DNA of 64,000 bases from Amycolatopsis anabasis (GCF_009765355.1 NZ_VTHK01000023.1:85631-149630); one strand, 5' to 3'; counted from the stretch's first letter, positions 36,201 through 44,753 are shown. The notes: generated from the sequence alone by a model not told the origin. Translations and numbers: made by a program.

Positions 36201-36993
36201 CTCGGGCGCCCCGAACGGCCCGGTGCTGCAGACCGTGCCGGTCGCGAACACCGGCAGCCCGGACAACTACGTCGACCTGCCGGTCACCCCGATCACCGAT
36301 CCGGGCGGTACGAAACCGCTGTACCTGGTGTTCACCGGATCCGGCGGCGGACTGTTCGATGTGGACGCGGTGCGGTTCGACGGGCCCGGGGTCGCGACAA
36401 CGCATTGTGCACCCACCGCGCCCGAAGCCGGATACCGGATGTTGTTCGACGGAACGCGGGCGAGCCTGGCGGGGTGGAAGCAGGCCGGGCCGGGGCGGTT
36501 CGAGCACCAGGCCGACTGCACGATCCGGTCCGCCGGTGGCATGGGGCTGTACTGGTTCGGCGAGGAGTTCGGCGCGTACCGCCTCAAACTGGACTGGCAG
36601 GTGGCCGGGGACGACAACTCCGGCGTCTTCGTCGGTTTCCCGGACCCCGGCGACGATCCGTGGATCGCGGTGAACCAGGGCTACGAGGTCCAGATCGACG
36701 CGACCGACGCGCCGGAGAAGACCACCGGTTCGATCTACGGTTTCCAGTCCGCCGACCTGGCCAAGCGCGACGCCGCGCTCAAACCGCCGGGGGAGTGGAA
36801 CTCCTACGAGATCGTGGTCCAGGGGCAGACCATGCAGGTCCTGCTCAACGGCGTGCTGATCAACGATTTCGCCAGTACCGATCCGAACCGGGACCTGACG
36901 CGGGGATTCGTCGGCATCCAGAACCACGGGGACGGCGACGACGTGTCGTTCCGCGACATCCGGATCAAGGCCGGGGCCGAACAGGAGGGGTGA
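33217..36993 (+). CDS. giant secreted ThuA - sugar dehydrogenase - PKD - carbohydrate-binding - DUF1080 protein
   Basis: A 1258-residue secreted protein. Order: signal peptide (1 to about 38, with a basic RPWRR start); ThuA domain about 45-255; glucose/sorbosone dehydrogenase-like beta-propeller about 282-724 (MALAVLPDRR ... YVLDYGSGYF); PKD domain about 730-815 (YAWDFDSDGSVD); a spacer domain to about 905; a carbohydrate-binding jelly roll about 910-1060; and a C-terminal DUF1080 domain about 1070-1250 (MLFDGTRASLAGW ... NSYEIVVQGQTMQVLLNG). DUF1080 proteins include 3-keto-disaccharide hydrolases, and the propeller family oxidises sugars with PQQ. The GTG start has GAGGAGA 8 nt upstream. It probably binds and attacks a glycan or glycoside outside the cell to feed the transporter. 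Confidence 0.88.
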   Translation: MRRRGNNHDTSGRPWRRIAVALIALLTGSLGGVPAAAEPVRAQHTANVLVFAKTAGYRHDSIPAGIAAIRELGAGNDFTVEATEDAGAFTEANLARFDAVVWLSTTGDVLNADQQAAFERYIAGGGGYAGVHAAADTEYDWPWYGELVGAWFASHPRIQPATVKVEDHQHPSTAGLPYQWPRTDEWYNFRANPRRNVHVLASLDESTYQPGDGAMGDHPISWCHPSGTGRSWYTGLGHTTESYAEAAFRQHLLGGILYATGEKPGDCAPPEPGTGQPADGDFDQITLAKGEERTGEPMALAVLPDRRVLHTSRDGEVWLTTPEATTALAAKIPVYNHDEDGLQGVAIDPDFTNNKWVYLYYAPPLNTPAGDAPQTGTATDFAPFKGYNQLSRYKLTDAGTLDQGSEQRILQVPAERGICCHAGGEIDFDAAGNLLLSTGDDSNPFASDGYTPIDERADRNPVYDAQRTSANTNDLRGKLLRIKVNADGTYTAPAGNLFAPGTAKTRPEIYAMGFRNPFRFAVDKQTGWVYLGDYGPDAGAANPARGPGGLVEFNLIKGPGNYGWPYCVGDNQPYRDYDFATGQSGPAFDCAAPKNTSPHNTGLVDLPPVRPAWIPYDGGSLPEFGTGGESPMGGPVYRFDPNSPSKTKFPEYFDGKNFAYEWDRGWIKEITVGPDGERGAIKPFFDAMTLTRPMNLEFGPEGSLYVLDYGSGYFGGAEDSAVYRIDYTKGNRTPVVSLKADRTSGPAPLEVNFDPAGTHDADGGALTYAWDFDSDGSVDSTTAGPVKFTYDQPGQYTAKLSVTDPTGLTGVASVVVTAGNTQPTVKLEAPVQGGFFGFGDKVPFRVTVTDPEDGPIDCAKVTVEYILGHDNHGHPLSRATGCSGVIDTPADQGHGLDANIFGVINASYTDRGGRGAPPLTGAAENILQPKLKQAEFFTERHGVQLVGHAGASGGKRVGYIDPGDWLKLDPANLTGITGIGYRVSSGGPGGKIEVRSGAPNGPVLQTVPVANTGSPDNYVDLPVTPITDPGGTKPLYLVFTGSGGGLFDVDAVRFDGPGVATTHCAPTAPEAGYRMLFDGTRASLAGWKQAGPGRFEHQADCTIRSAGGMGLYWFGEEFGAYRLKLDWQVAGDDNSGVFVGFPDPGDDPWIAVNQGYEVQIDATDAPEKTTGSIYGFQSADLAKRDAALKPPGEWNSYEIVVQGQTMQVLLNGVLINDFASTDPNRDLTRGFVGIQNHGDGDDVSFRDIRIKAGAEQEG

Positions 36994-36995
36994 GG

Positions 36996-38153
36996 ATGGA
37001 CGGTTCGGAAGAGGTCGGCGTCTGGCTGGTCGGGGCGCGGGGGTCGGTGGCGACCACGGCGATCACCGGACTGCTGGCGCTGCGGTCCCGGCTGGCCGAG
37101 CCCACCGGCTCGGTCACCGCGCGGCCGCCGTTCGACACACTGCCGCTGCCGGGCTGGGACCGGTTGCGGATCGGCGGGCACGACATCGTCGGCACACCGC
37201 TGGACAAACGGGCCGAGCAACTCGCCGAGGCCGGGGTCGTGCCACCCCGGATCCTCGGCGCGGTCCGCTCGCAACTGTCCACAGTAGACGAGGAGATCCG
37301 GCCCGGGTACCACCCGGCCACGCATTCCGGCACCCAGGCGGACGCGGCGCGGCGGCTGGCCGGGGACCTCACCGGGTTCGCGGCGCGGCACGGGCTGGCC
37401 CGGGTGGTCGTGCTCGACGTGTCCTCGACCGAACCGGTGTTCGGCGACCTGCCCGAACACCGGGACCTCGCCGAACTGGAAGCCGCGATGGCCGTCCCGG
37501 GCCGGATCGTTCTGCCGCCGAGTTCGCTCGCCGCCTACGCCGCACTCCGAGCCGGTTGCCCGTTCGTGGCGTTCACGCCGTCGACCGGGATCCGGATCCC
37601 GGCGCTGGCCGAGCTGGCCGCGCGGCGCGGGCTGCCGTACGCGGGCTGCGACGGCAAGACCGGGGAGACGCTGGTGCGCACGGCACTCGCGCCGATGTTC
37701 ACCACGCGGGCCCTGGCCGTCCGGTCGTGGTCGGGCACCAATCTCCTCGGCGGCGGGGACGGGGTCACCCTGGCCGATGCCGACCACGCGGGCAGCAAGC
37801 TCGCCTCGAAGGGCCGCGGCCTGGCGAGCCTGCTCGGCGGCGAGGTGACCGCGCCGCTGCACATCGACAACGTGCCCGAGCTCGGTGAGCAGAAGACCGC
37901 CTGGGACCACGTGCTCTTCGAGGGTTTCCTCGGCACCCGGATGACCCTGCAGTTCACCTGGACCGGCTACGACTCGGCGCTCGCCGCACCCCTGGTGCTC
38001 GATCTGGCGCGCCTGGTCGCCGCCGCGCACGCCGCGGGCGAATCCGGGCCGCTCGGCGCCCTCGGGTTCTTCTTCAAGGATCCGCTGGGCACCGGGGAAC
38101 ACCGGCTCGCCGAGCAGTACGCGGCACTCGTCGACTGGGCGGTGCGACTGTGA
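36996..38153 (+). CDS. inositol-3-phosphate synthase family protein
   Basis: A 385-residue homologue of myo-inositol-1(3)-phosphate synthase. The NAD-binding loop GARGSVATTAI is at residues about 11-21 and the catalytic-domain blocks YAGCDGKTGETL and SWSGTNLLGGGDG are well kept. The classic enzyme makes inositol 3-phosphate from glucose 6-phosphate. Here the gene sits directly before the ebo genes, at the place where a sugar-phosphate cyclase (EboD) could be expected, so a cyclitol phosphate may be the precursor. ATG 36996 has AGGAGG upstream, and its stop overlaps the next start (GTGA). Confidence 0.85.
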   Translation: MDGSEEVGVWLVGARGSVATTAITGLLALRSRLAEPTGSVTARPPFDTLPLPGWDRLRIGGHDIVGTPLDKRAEQLAEAGVVPPRILGAVRSQLSTVDEEIRPGYHPATHSGTQADAARRLAGDLTGFAARHGLARVVVLDVSSTEPVFGDLPEHRDLAELEAAMAVPGRIVLPPSSLAAYAALRAGCPFVAFTPSTGIRIPALAELAARRGLPYAGCDGKTGETLVRTALAPMFTTRALAVRSWSGTNLLGGGDGVTLADADHAGSKLASKGRGLASLLGGEVTAPLHIDNVPELGEQKTAWDHVLFEGFLGTRMTLQFTWTGYDSALAAPLVLDLARLVAAAHAAGESGPLGALGFFFKDPLGTGEHRLAEQYAALVDWAVRL

Positions 38154-38971
38154 AGGCCCTGGCCGAACTGGTCCGCGCCCCGGCCGCGCTGACCGTGTTC
38201 GGCGACACCGCGGCCGGGGCCGCCGCGGCGGGCAGGCCGTTGTCCGGTCGCAGGCTCCTGCTGCCGGTCGCCTCGGTGGCCTTCTACTGGGCGGGCATGG
38301 CGCTCAACGACTGGGCGGACCGGCGGCTGGACGCGGTGGAACGCCCGGAGCGGCCCATCCCGTCCGGCCGGGTGCGCCCGGGCACCGCGCTGGGCGTCGC
38401 GAGCGGGCTGACCGCGGCGGGGCTCGGCCTGGCCGGATTCGCCGAGGGGAGGCGGGCGCTGCGGGTCGCCGTGCCGCTGGCCGGGGCGGTTTGGGCGTAC
38501 GACACCTGGCTCAAGCGGACTCCCGCCGGACCCTTCGGGATGGCCGCCTGCCGGGTCCTCGACGTGCTGCTCGGGGGTGCCGGGGCGCCCGCGGCGGCGG
38601 CGATCGGGGTGCACACGCTCGGGGTGACGGCGTTGTCCGGCGGCGAGGTGCACGGCGGTTCGCCCGCGACCGCCCGGGCCGCCGCACTCGGCACCGCGAT
38701 CGCGGGCGGCCTCGCGGTGCGGCGGGGGAGCGGGCTGGTCGCGGCGGCGCTGGGCGCGGGATACGCGGCGAGCGTGGGCGGTCCGCAACTCCGGGCGGCC
38801 CGGGAGCCCTCGGGCGGGCGGATCCGGCGGGCCACCGCGGCCGGGATCCACGGCATGCTGCCGCTGCAGGCGAGCATCGCGGCGCGGCACGGATCGGTGC
38901 GCACGGCGGCGGTGCTGACCGCGGTGCTGCCGTGCGCCCGGCGACTGGGAAAGCGGGTGAGCCCGACATGA
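38150..38971 (+). CDS. eboC: EboC-like UbiA family prenyltransferase
   Basis: A 273-residue membrane protein of the UbiA superfamily. The first Asp-rich motif is NDWADRRLDAVERPERPIPSG at about residues 45-65 and several hydrophobic helices follow; the second Asp-rich motif is weak. UbiA enzymes attach isoprenoid chains to an acceptor. In ebo clusters the family member is called EboC and its substrate is not settled. GTG start overlaps the synthase stop. Confidence 0.8.
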   Translation: MKALAELVRAPAALTVFGDTAAGAAAAGRPLSGRRLLLPVASVAFYWAGMALNDWADRRLDAVERPERPIPSGRVRPGTALGVASGLTAAGLGLAGFAEGRRALRVAVPLAGAVWAYDTWLKRTPAGPFGMAACRVLDVLLGGAGAPAAAAIGVHTLGVTALSGGEVHGGSPATARAAALGTAIAGGLAVRRGSGLVAAALGAGYAASVGGPQLRAAREPSGGRIRRATAAGIHGMLPLQASIAARHGSVRTAAVLTAVLPCARRLGKRVSPT

Positions 38972-40398
38972 CCTTGCGCTTCGGCTACGGCACGAACGGT
39001 TTCGCGAACCACCGGCTGGAGGACGCGCTGGAGGTGATCGCGGAACTCGGGTACGCGGGCGTCGCCCTGACGCTGGATCACCACCACCTCGATCCGTTCG
39101 CCGAGGACCTGCCCCGGCGGGTGCGCCAGGTTTCCGCGCGGCTGGAACGCCTCGGGCTCGGGGTCGTGGTGGAAACCGGGGCGCGGTACCTGCTGGATCC
39201 GCGCCGCAAGCACCAGCCGACGCTGCTGTCCGACGACCCCGGCCGCCGCGTCGACTTCCTCAACCGCGCGGTGTGGATCGCCGCGGAACTCGGCGCGGAC
39301 TGCGTCTCGTTCTGGTCCGGTATCCGTCCGTCCGAAGTGGACGAAGAAGTCGCGTGGCGGCGACTGCTCGAGGGCGTCGGGGCGGTGCTGCGCGAGGCGG
39401 GCGGGCGGGGCGTGCGGCTGGCGCTCGAGCCCGAGCCGGGGATGCTCGTGCAGCACCTGTCCGAAGCCCTGCGGCTGCGCGAAGAACTCGGCTCGCCCGA
39501 GCTGCTGGGCATCACGCTCGATGTCGGGCACTGCGTCGCCGTCGAACCGGTGAGCGCGGCCGACTGCGTGCACCGGGCCGGAGCGCTGCTGTTCAACGTG
39601 CAGCTCGACGACATGCGCACCGGGGTGCACGAGCACCTGGAATTCGGCGAGGGGGAACTGGACCTCGCCGGGACGTTGCGCGCCCTGACCGAAATCGGCT
39701 ACCAGGGGCTCGCCGCGGTCGAGCTGCCCCGGCACAGCCACGCCGCGCCCGTGGTGGCCCGGCGGTGCCTGCGTGCGCTGCGGGCCGCGCTGCCGTGGTC
39801 CACCGAGGTGGACCACCCGTGGCTGGTCGAGGCGGAACGGTCGGTGCGCGCGGATCCGGCGTCGATCCGGACCGCGTTCCCCGCGGTGGGCCGCCGGGTG
39901 GGCCGGGGAGCGCTGCGACCGGAGACCGATCCGGACGGGTTGATCCACGGCACGGTCGACGATCTGGCCCGGGCCCGGCTGCTGACCGTGCTCGGCGCGG
40001 TGCTGCCGCCGGAGGCGCTGGCGGACGAGGTGGCCGAACTGTACGGCTACGGCGACGACGCCGAACGCCGGGGCGTGCTGCGCGCCCTGCACCTGCTGCC
40101 GCCCGCGGTGGCCGAAACCGGCCGGAAACTGGTCGAGGACGCCCTGCGCACCAACGATCTCCGGCTGGTCGCCGCCGCGCTCGGTCCGTTCGCCGAGCGC
40201 CACCTCGACGCGCACACCTGGCGGCACGGCGTGCTCAAATGCCTGTTCACCGGGGTGCCGCTGGCCGCGGTGGCCGGACTGCGCGGGCGGGTGGACGCCG
40301 AGCTGGTGCGCATGGTGACCGACTACGTGGCCGAACGCGAGGCGGCGGGCCGCGAGGTGCCCGCGGACGCCGAGTCGATCCTGCAGGAGGCGCGCTGA
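38968..40398 (+). CDS. eboA: sugar phosphate isomerase-EboA fusion protein
   Basis: A 476-residue two-domain protein. Residues 1 to about 275 are a TIM-barrel isomerase (FGYGTNGFANHRLEDAL ... LALEPEPGML ... GITLDVGHC ... VELPRHSH). Residues about 285-470 are an all-helical EboA domain (RTAFPAVGRRVGRG, LTVLGAVLPP, LYGYGDDAERRGVLRALHLL). EboA has no known reaction. Fusion to an isomerase suggests that both act on the same compound. Start at 38968 is fixed by ATGA overlap; the stop overlaps the next ATG as TGATG. Confidence 0.82.
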   Translation: MTLRFGYGTNGFANHRLEDALEVIAELGYAGVALTLDHHHLDPFAEDLPRRVRQVSARLERLGLGVVVETGARYLLDPRRKHQPTLLSDDPGRRVDFLNRAVWIAAELGADCVSFWSGIRPSEVDEEVAWRRLLEGVGAVLREAGGRGVRLALEPEPGMLVQHLSEALRLREELGSPELLGITLDVGHCVAVEPVSAADCVHRAGALLFNVQLDDMRTGVHEHLEFGEGELDLAGTLRALTEIGYQGLAAVELPRHSHAAPVVARRCLRALRAALPWSTEVDHPWLVEAERSVRADPASIRTAFPAVGRRVGRGALRPETDPDGLIHGTVDDLARARLLTVLGAVLPPEALADEVAELYGYGDDAERRGVLRALHLLPPAVAETGRKLVEDALRTNDLRLVAAALGPFAERHLDAHTWRHGVLKCLFTGVPLAAVAGLRGRVDAELVRMVTDYVAEREAAGREVPADAESILQEAR

Positions 40399-41252
40399 TG
40401 CGAATCTTCGACCCGCACATCCACATGACCTCGCGGACCACCGACGACTACGAGGCGATGTACGCCGCCGGGGTCCGCGCGCTCGTCGAACCCGCGTTCT
40501 GGCTCGGCCAGCCGCGGACGAACGTCGGCTCGTTCACCGACTACTTCGACGGCCTGATCGGCTGGGAACGGTTCCGCGCCGCGCGGTTCGGCATCCGGCA
40601 CCACTGCACGATGGCCCTGAACCCCAAGGAGGCCAACGATCCGCGGTGTGCGGGCGTGCTCGACGTGCTGCCGCGGTACCTGGCCAAGGACGGGGTGGTC
40701 GCGGTCGGCGAGGTCGGCTACGACTCGATGACCGATGCGGAGGAACGCGCGTTCGCCCGCCAGCTCGAACTCGCCGCCGAGCACGAGTTGCCGGTGCTCG
40801 TGCACACCCCGCACCGGGACAAGATCGCCGGGACCAAACGCAGCCTGGACGTCGTGCGGGAGTCCGGCATCCCGCCGGAGCGGGTGGTGCTCGACCACCT
40901 GAACGAGGTCACCGTCGGGCTCGTCGCCGGCACCGGGTGCTGGATGGGGTTCTCCATCTATCCGGACACCAAAATGGACGAACACCGGATGGTGGCGATC
41001 CTGCGGGAGCACGGCACCGCGCGGATGCTGGTGAACTCGGCCGCGGACTGGGGCCGGTCCGATCCGCTGAAGACGTTCCGCACCGGCCAGGCCATGCTGC
41101 GCGGCGGCTTCAGTGAGTCCGATGTGGACACCGTGCTCTGGGACAACCCGGTGGCCTTCTACGGCCAGAGCGGCAAACTCATGCTGGACGCCGAACCCGA
41201 AAGCGAGAGCACGTTCGCCGGGAACTCGGTGCTGCGCGGCGCCCGGGATTAG
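40398..41252 (+). CDS. eboB: EboB-like TatD family metal-dependent hydrolase
   Basis: A 284-residue TIM-barrel metallohydrolase of the TatD type. The metal-binding HxH is at the N-terminus (FDPHIHM), with GEVGYDSM supplying the bridging Glu, VLVHTPHR the middle His, DHLNEVT the next ligand and NSAADWG the last Asp. TatD proteins are best known as DNases, but the ebo branch (EboB) is linked with secondary metabolite clusters and its substrate is unknown. Confidence 0.85.
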   Translation: MRIFDPHIHMTSRTTDDYEAMYAAGVRALVEPAFWLGQPRTNVGSFTDYFDGLIGWERFRAARFGIRHHCTMALNPKEANDPRCAGVLDVLPRYLAKDGVVAVGEVGYDSMTDAEERAFARQLELAAEHELPVLVHTPHRDKIAGTKRSLDVVRESGIPPERVVLDHLNEVTVGLVAGTGCWMGFSIYPDTKMDEHRMVAILREHGTARMLVNSAADWGRSDPLKTFRTGQAMLRGGFSESDVDTVLWDNPVAFYGQSGKLMLDAEPESESTFAGNSVLRGARD

Positions 41253-41257
41253 CCGCC

Positions 41258-42355
41258 ATGCTTTCCTACTGCACCAACGTCCACCCGGCCGAAGACCTGG
41301 ACGGGATCCTCGGCCAGCTGGACCGGTACGCGCTCCCGGTCCGCGAACGCCTCGGCGCCGATCGCCTCGGCCTCGGGCTCTGGCTCGCCGCCGACGTGGC
41401 CGCCGAACTCGCCGCGGACCGCGCGTCCCGGCTCCGCCTCCGCCGCGAACTCGACTGGCGGGGCCTGGCCGTGCAGACCCTGAACGCCTTCCCCTATGGC
41501 GGTTTCCACGACGAAGTCGTCAAGCACGCCGTCTACCATCCGCGGTGGACGGATCCGGCGCGGCTGCGGTACACCCTGGACTGCGCGGCCGTGCTGGCGG
41601 ATCTGCTCCCGCCCGACGCGGCCTACGGCAGCATCTCCACGCTGCCGCTCGGCTGGCGCGAGCCGTGGAACGCCTTCTCCGACCGCCGGGCCGCGGTCGC
41701 GCTCGACGAGGTGACCCGGATCCTGCGCACCCGCGACCGGCCGATCCGCCTGGCGATCGAACCGGAACCCGGCTGCGTGCTGGACACCGCGGCCGACGCG
41801 GTCGGCTGGCTGGCCGATCGCGTGGACCCGGAGTTCGTCGGGCTCTGCCTGGACACCTGCCACCTCGCGGTGTCGTTCGCCGATCCGGCCGGGACCGTCG
41901 CGCGGATCCACCGGGCGGGCCTGCGGGTGGTGAAGGTGCAGGTCTCCGCGGCGCTCGAGGTGGCCGAGCCGTCGAGCGCGCGGGCGAGGGCGGCGCTCGA
42001 GGCGTTCGCCGAGCCGCGGTACCTGCACCAGGTGCGCGAACTCGCCGCCCCGGGTGAGGTGCTGGCCGCGGACGATCTGCCCGAGGCGCTCACCGGCCTG
42101 CCCGCGACGGGTCCCTGGCGGGTGCACTTCCACGTGCCACTGCACGCCGCGCCCGCCGCCCCGCTCACCGCCACCACCGGCGTGATCCGGGAAACCGCGG
42201 CCGCGCTGGCCGGATCCGGCGACTTCCCGCACCTCGAGGTGGAGACCTACACCTGGAACGTCCTCCCGGAGCCGCGGCAGTCGCTGGTGGACGGCATCGC
42301 CGACGAACTCCGCTGGGCTTCGGCCAACCTGGTCACGGAAGGAGCGCGCCGGTGA
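41258..42355 (+). CDS. eboE: EboE metabolite traffic protein (TIM-barrel isomerase-like)
   Basis: A 365-residue protein of the EboE family. Characteristic segments are SYCTNVHPAEDLDGI at the N-terminus, LNAFPYGGFH, AIEPEPGCVLDTA, GLCLDTCHLAVSF and the C-terminal LEVETYTWNVLP. It has the xylose-isomerase-like fold and metal-ligand Glu, Asp and His residues. In other bacteria EboE belongs to a set needed for moving or maturing a secondary metabolite precursor. It starts 5 bp after EboB and overlaps EboF by 4 bp. Confidence 0.87.
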   Translation: MLSYCTNVHPAEDLDGILGQLDRYALPVRERLGADRLGLGLWLAADVAAELAADRASRLRLRRELDWRGLAVQTLNAFPYGGFHDEVVKHAVYHPRWTDPARLRYTLDCAAVLADLLPPDAAYGSISTLPLGWREPWNAFSDRRAAVALDEVTRILRTRDRPIRLAIEPEPGCVLDTAADAVGWLADRVDPEFVGLCLDTCHLAVSFADPAGTVARIHRAGLRVVKVQVSAALEVAEPSSARARAALEAFAEPRYLHQVRELAAPGEVLAADDLPEALTGLPATGPWRVHFHVPLHAAPAAPLTATTGVIRETAAALAGSGDFPHLEVETYTWNVLPEPRQSLVDGIADELRWASANLVTEGARR

Positions 42356-43737
42356 AACCGCTCGTGGTGGTGGACGTGGTGGGCCTGACGCCGAAGGTGT
42401 TGCGGCACATGCCCGCGCTGGCCGGGCTGGCGCGGGACGGCTGGCAGGCCGAGTTGGGGACGGTGTTGCCCGCGGTGACCTGCAGCGCGCAGTCCACCTT
42501 CCTCACCGGGCTGCCGCCCGCCGGGCACGGGATCGTCGGCAACGGCTGGTACTTCCGCGACCTCGGCGAGGTTCACCTGTGGCGCCAGCACAACCGCCTG
42601 GTGGGCGGGGAGAAGCTCTGGGAGGCCGCCCGGGCGCGGCACCCCGGCTACACCGCGGCGAACCTCTGCTGGTGGTACGCGATGGGCGCCAGCACGGACC
42701 TCACGGTCACGCCGCGGCCGATCTACCACGCCGACGGGCGCAAGTCGCCGGACTGCTACACCCGGCCGCCCGAGCTGCACGACCGGCTCACCGAAGAACT
42801 GGGCGCGTTCCCGTTGTTCCAGTACTGGGGGCCGACGGCGTCGATCGCGTCGAGCCGGTGGATCGCCGGGGCGGCGCGGAAGGTGTTCGCCGAACAGCGG
42901 CCCGATCTGCTGCTGGTGTACCTGCCGCACCTGGACTACGACCTGCAGCGGTTCGGCCCGGATGCGGAGCGGGCGGTGGCGGCCGCGCGGGACCTGGACG
43001 CGGTGCTGGCGCCGCTGCTCGGGCAGGTCCGGGATGCGGGGGCGACCGTGGTGGCGCTGTCCGAGTACGGGATCACCGCCGCGCGGCGGCCGGTGGACGT
43101 CAACCGCGCGTTGCGGGCGGAGGGGTTGCTCCAGGTCTACGTCCAGGGCGGGATGGAGTACCTGGATCCGTGGACTTCGCGCGCGTTCGCGGTCGCCGAC
43201 CACCAGGTGGCGCACGTGTATGTCAGCAGGGAGTCCGATGTGGACCGGGTGCGCGGGCTGCTCGGCGAGCTGCCCGGGGTGGACGAGGTGCTGGACCGGG
43301 CCGGGCAGGCGCGGTACGGGCTCGACCACGAGCGGGCCGGGGAACTGGTGGCGGTCGCCGAACCGGACGCCTGGTTCACCTACTACTACTGGCTCGACGA
43401 CGACCGGGCCCCCGATTTCGCGCGCGGGGTGGAGATCCACCGCAAACCCGGGTACGACCCGGCCGAGTTGTTCTTCGATCCGGCCGATCCGCTGGCGAAG
43501 GCCCGGGCCGGGCTGAACCTGGTGAAGAAGAAGGCCGGGCTGCGGTACGCGATGAACGTGGTGCCGCTCGATCCGGGCTGGGTCCGGGGCTCGCACGGCC
43601 GACTGCCGGATTCGGCCGCGGACGGTCCGGTGCTGCTCTGCTCGGATACGTCCACAGTGGATGTCCGGGACCGGGTGAAGGCGACCGAGGTTCGCGATCT
43701 GCTGCTGTCGCTGCAGGGAATGGGAGTGCGGGTATGA
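42352..43737 (+). CDS. eboF: EboF-like nucleotide pyrophosphatase/alkaline phosphatase family protein
   Basis: A 461-residue member of the alkaline phosphatase superfamily (type I phosphodiesterase/nucleotide pyrophosphatase). The nucleophile threonine lies in the block LPAVTCSAQSTFLTG near residue 40 and the later metal ligands in YLPHLDYDLQRFG. No signal peptide is seen, so it should act in the cytoplasm. It would remove a phosphate or split a phosphodiester in the pathway. GTG start overlaps EboE; stop overlaps the next start (ATGA). Confidence 0.85.
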   Translation: MKPLVVVDVVGLTPKVLRHMPALAGLARDGWQAELGTVLPAVTCSAQSTFLTGLPPAGHGIVGNGWYFRDLGEVHLWRQHNRLVGGEKLWEAARARHPGYTAANLCWWYAMGASTDLTVTPRPIYHADGRKSPDCYTRPPELHDRLTEELGAFPLFQYWGPTASIASSRWIAGAARKVFAEQRPDLLLVYLPHLDYDLQRFGPDAERAVAAARDLDAVLAPLLGQVRDAGATVVALSEYGITAARRPVDVNRALRAEGLLQVYVQGGMEYLDPWTSRAFAVADHQVAHVYVSRESDVDRVRGLLGELPGVDEVLDRAGQARYGLDHERAGELVAVAEPDAWFTYYYWLDDDRAPDFARGVEIHRKPGYDPAELFFDPADPLAKARAGLNLVKKKAGLRYAMNVVPLDPGWVRGSHGRLPDSAADGPVLLCSDTSTVDVRDRVKATEVRDLLLSLQGMGVRV

Positions 43738-44753
43738 GCCGGCCGATCACGTTGTTCACCGGCCAGTGGGCCGATCTGCCGTTCGAACGGGTCTGCGAAC
43801 TCGCCGCCGGATGGGGTTACGACGGGCTGGAGATCGCCTGCTCCGGCGACCACTTCGAAGTCGATCGGGCACTGTCCGAACCGGACTACGTCGCGCGGCG
43901 CCGGGCGCTGCTCGAGGCGCACGGGCTGGGCGTGTGGGCGATCTCGAACCACCTGGTCGGGCAGGCGGTGTGCGACGACCCGATCGACGAGCGGCACCGT
44001 GCCATACTCCCCGCCCGCGTCTGGGGCGACGGCGAACCGGAAGGCGTCCGGAAACGCGCCGCCGCCGAACTCGCCGACACCGCCCGGGCCGCCGCGAAAC
44101 TGGGCGTCGGCACGGTGGTCGGCTTCACCGGGTCGAAGATCTGGAAGTACGTCGCCATGTTCCCGCCGGTGTCCCAGGCGGCCATCGACGACGGGTACGC
44201 CGACTTCGCGCGGCGCTGGAACCCGATCCTGGACGTGTTCGACGAGGCCGGCGTGCGGTTCGCGCACGAGGTGCACCCGTCCGAGATCGCCTACGACTAC
44301 TGGACCACCCGCCGGACCCTGGAAGCGATCGGGCACCGACCGGCGTTCGGCCTCAACTGGGACCCCTCGCATTTCGTCTGGCAGGACCTCGATCCGGTCG
44401 GGTTCATCCTCGACTTCGCCGACCGGATCTACCACGTCGACTGCAAGGACACCAAGAAGCGGTTCGACGGGCGCAACGGGCGGCTCGGTTCGCATCTGGC
44501 CTGGGCGGATCCCCGGCGCGGCTGGGATTTCGTGTCCACCGGCCACGGTGACGTGGACTGGGAGAGCGCGTTCCGCGCGCTGAACGCGATCGGCTACGCG
44601 GGCCCGATCTCGGTCGAATGGGAGGACGCGGGCATGGACCGCCTCCGCGGCGCGGCGGAAGCGGTCCGCTTCGTCCGGAACCTGGTCTTCGACAAACCCG
44701 CCGCGGCCTTCGACGCGGCGTTCAGCACCGGAAAGGACGAGGGCGATGGGTGA
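43734..44753 (+). CDS. sugar phosphate isomerase/epimerase
   Basis: A 339-residue TIM-barrel protein. It has the segments FTGQWADLPFERVC, YDGLEIACSGDHFEV, FAHEVHPSEIAYD, FGLNWDPSHFVWQ and YHVDCKD, which carry the usual Glu-Asp-His-Glu metal site. This subgroup is common in sugar and cyclitol gene clusters and includes enzymes acting on 3-keto-glycosides. It is coupled to EboF by a 4-bp overlap and to the Tat isomerase by an 8-bp overlap. Substrate unknown. Confidence 0.82.
   Translation: MSRPITLFTGQWADLPFERVCELAAGWGYDGLEIACSGDHFEVDRALSEPDYVARRRALLEAHGLGVWAISNHLVGQAVCDDPIDERHRAILPARVWGDGEPEGVRKRAAAELADTARAAAKLGVGTVVGFTGSKIWKYVAMFPPVSQAAIDDGYADFARRWNPILDVFDEAGVRFAHEVHPSEIAYDYWTTRRTLEAIGHRPAFGLNWDPSHFVWQDLDPVGFILDFADRIYHVDCKDTKKRFDGRNGRLGSHLAWADPRRGWDFVSTGHGDVDWESAFRALNAIGYAGPISVEWEDAGMDRLRGAAEAVRFVRNLVFDKPAAAFDAAFSTGKDEGDG

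Noticed and set aside
33013..36927. 1304-codon minus-strand frame opposite the ThuA/dehydrogenase gene
   Set aside because: Shadow of the real plus-strand gene; no protein-like motifs.
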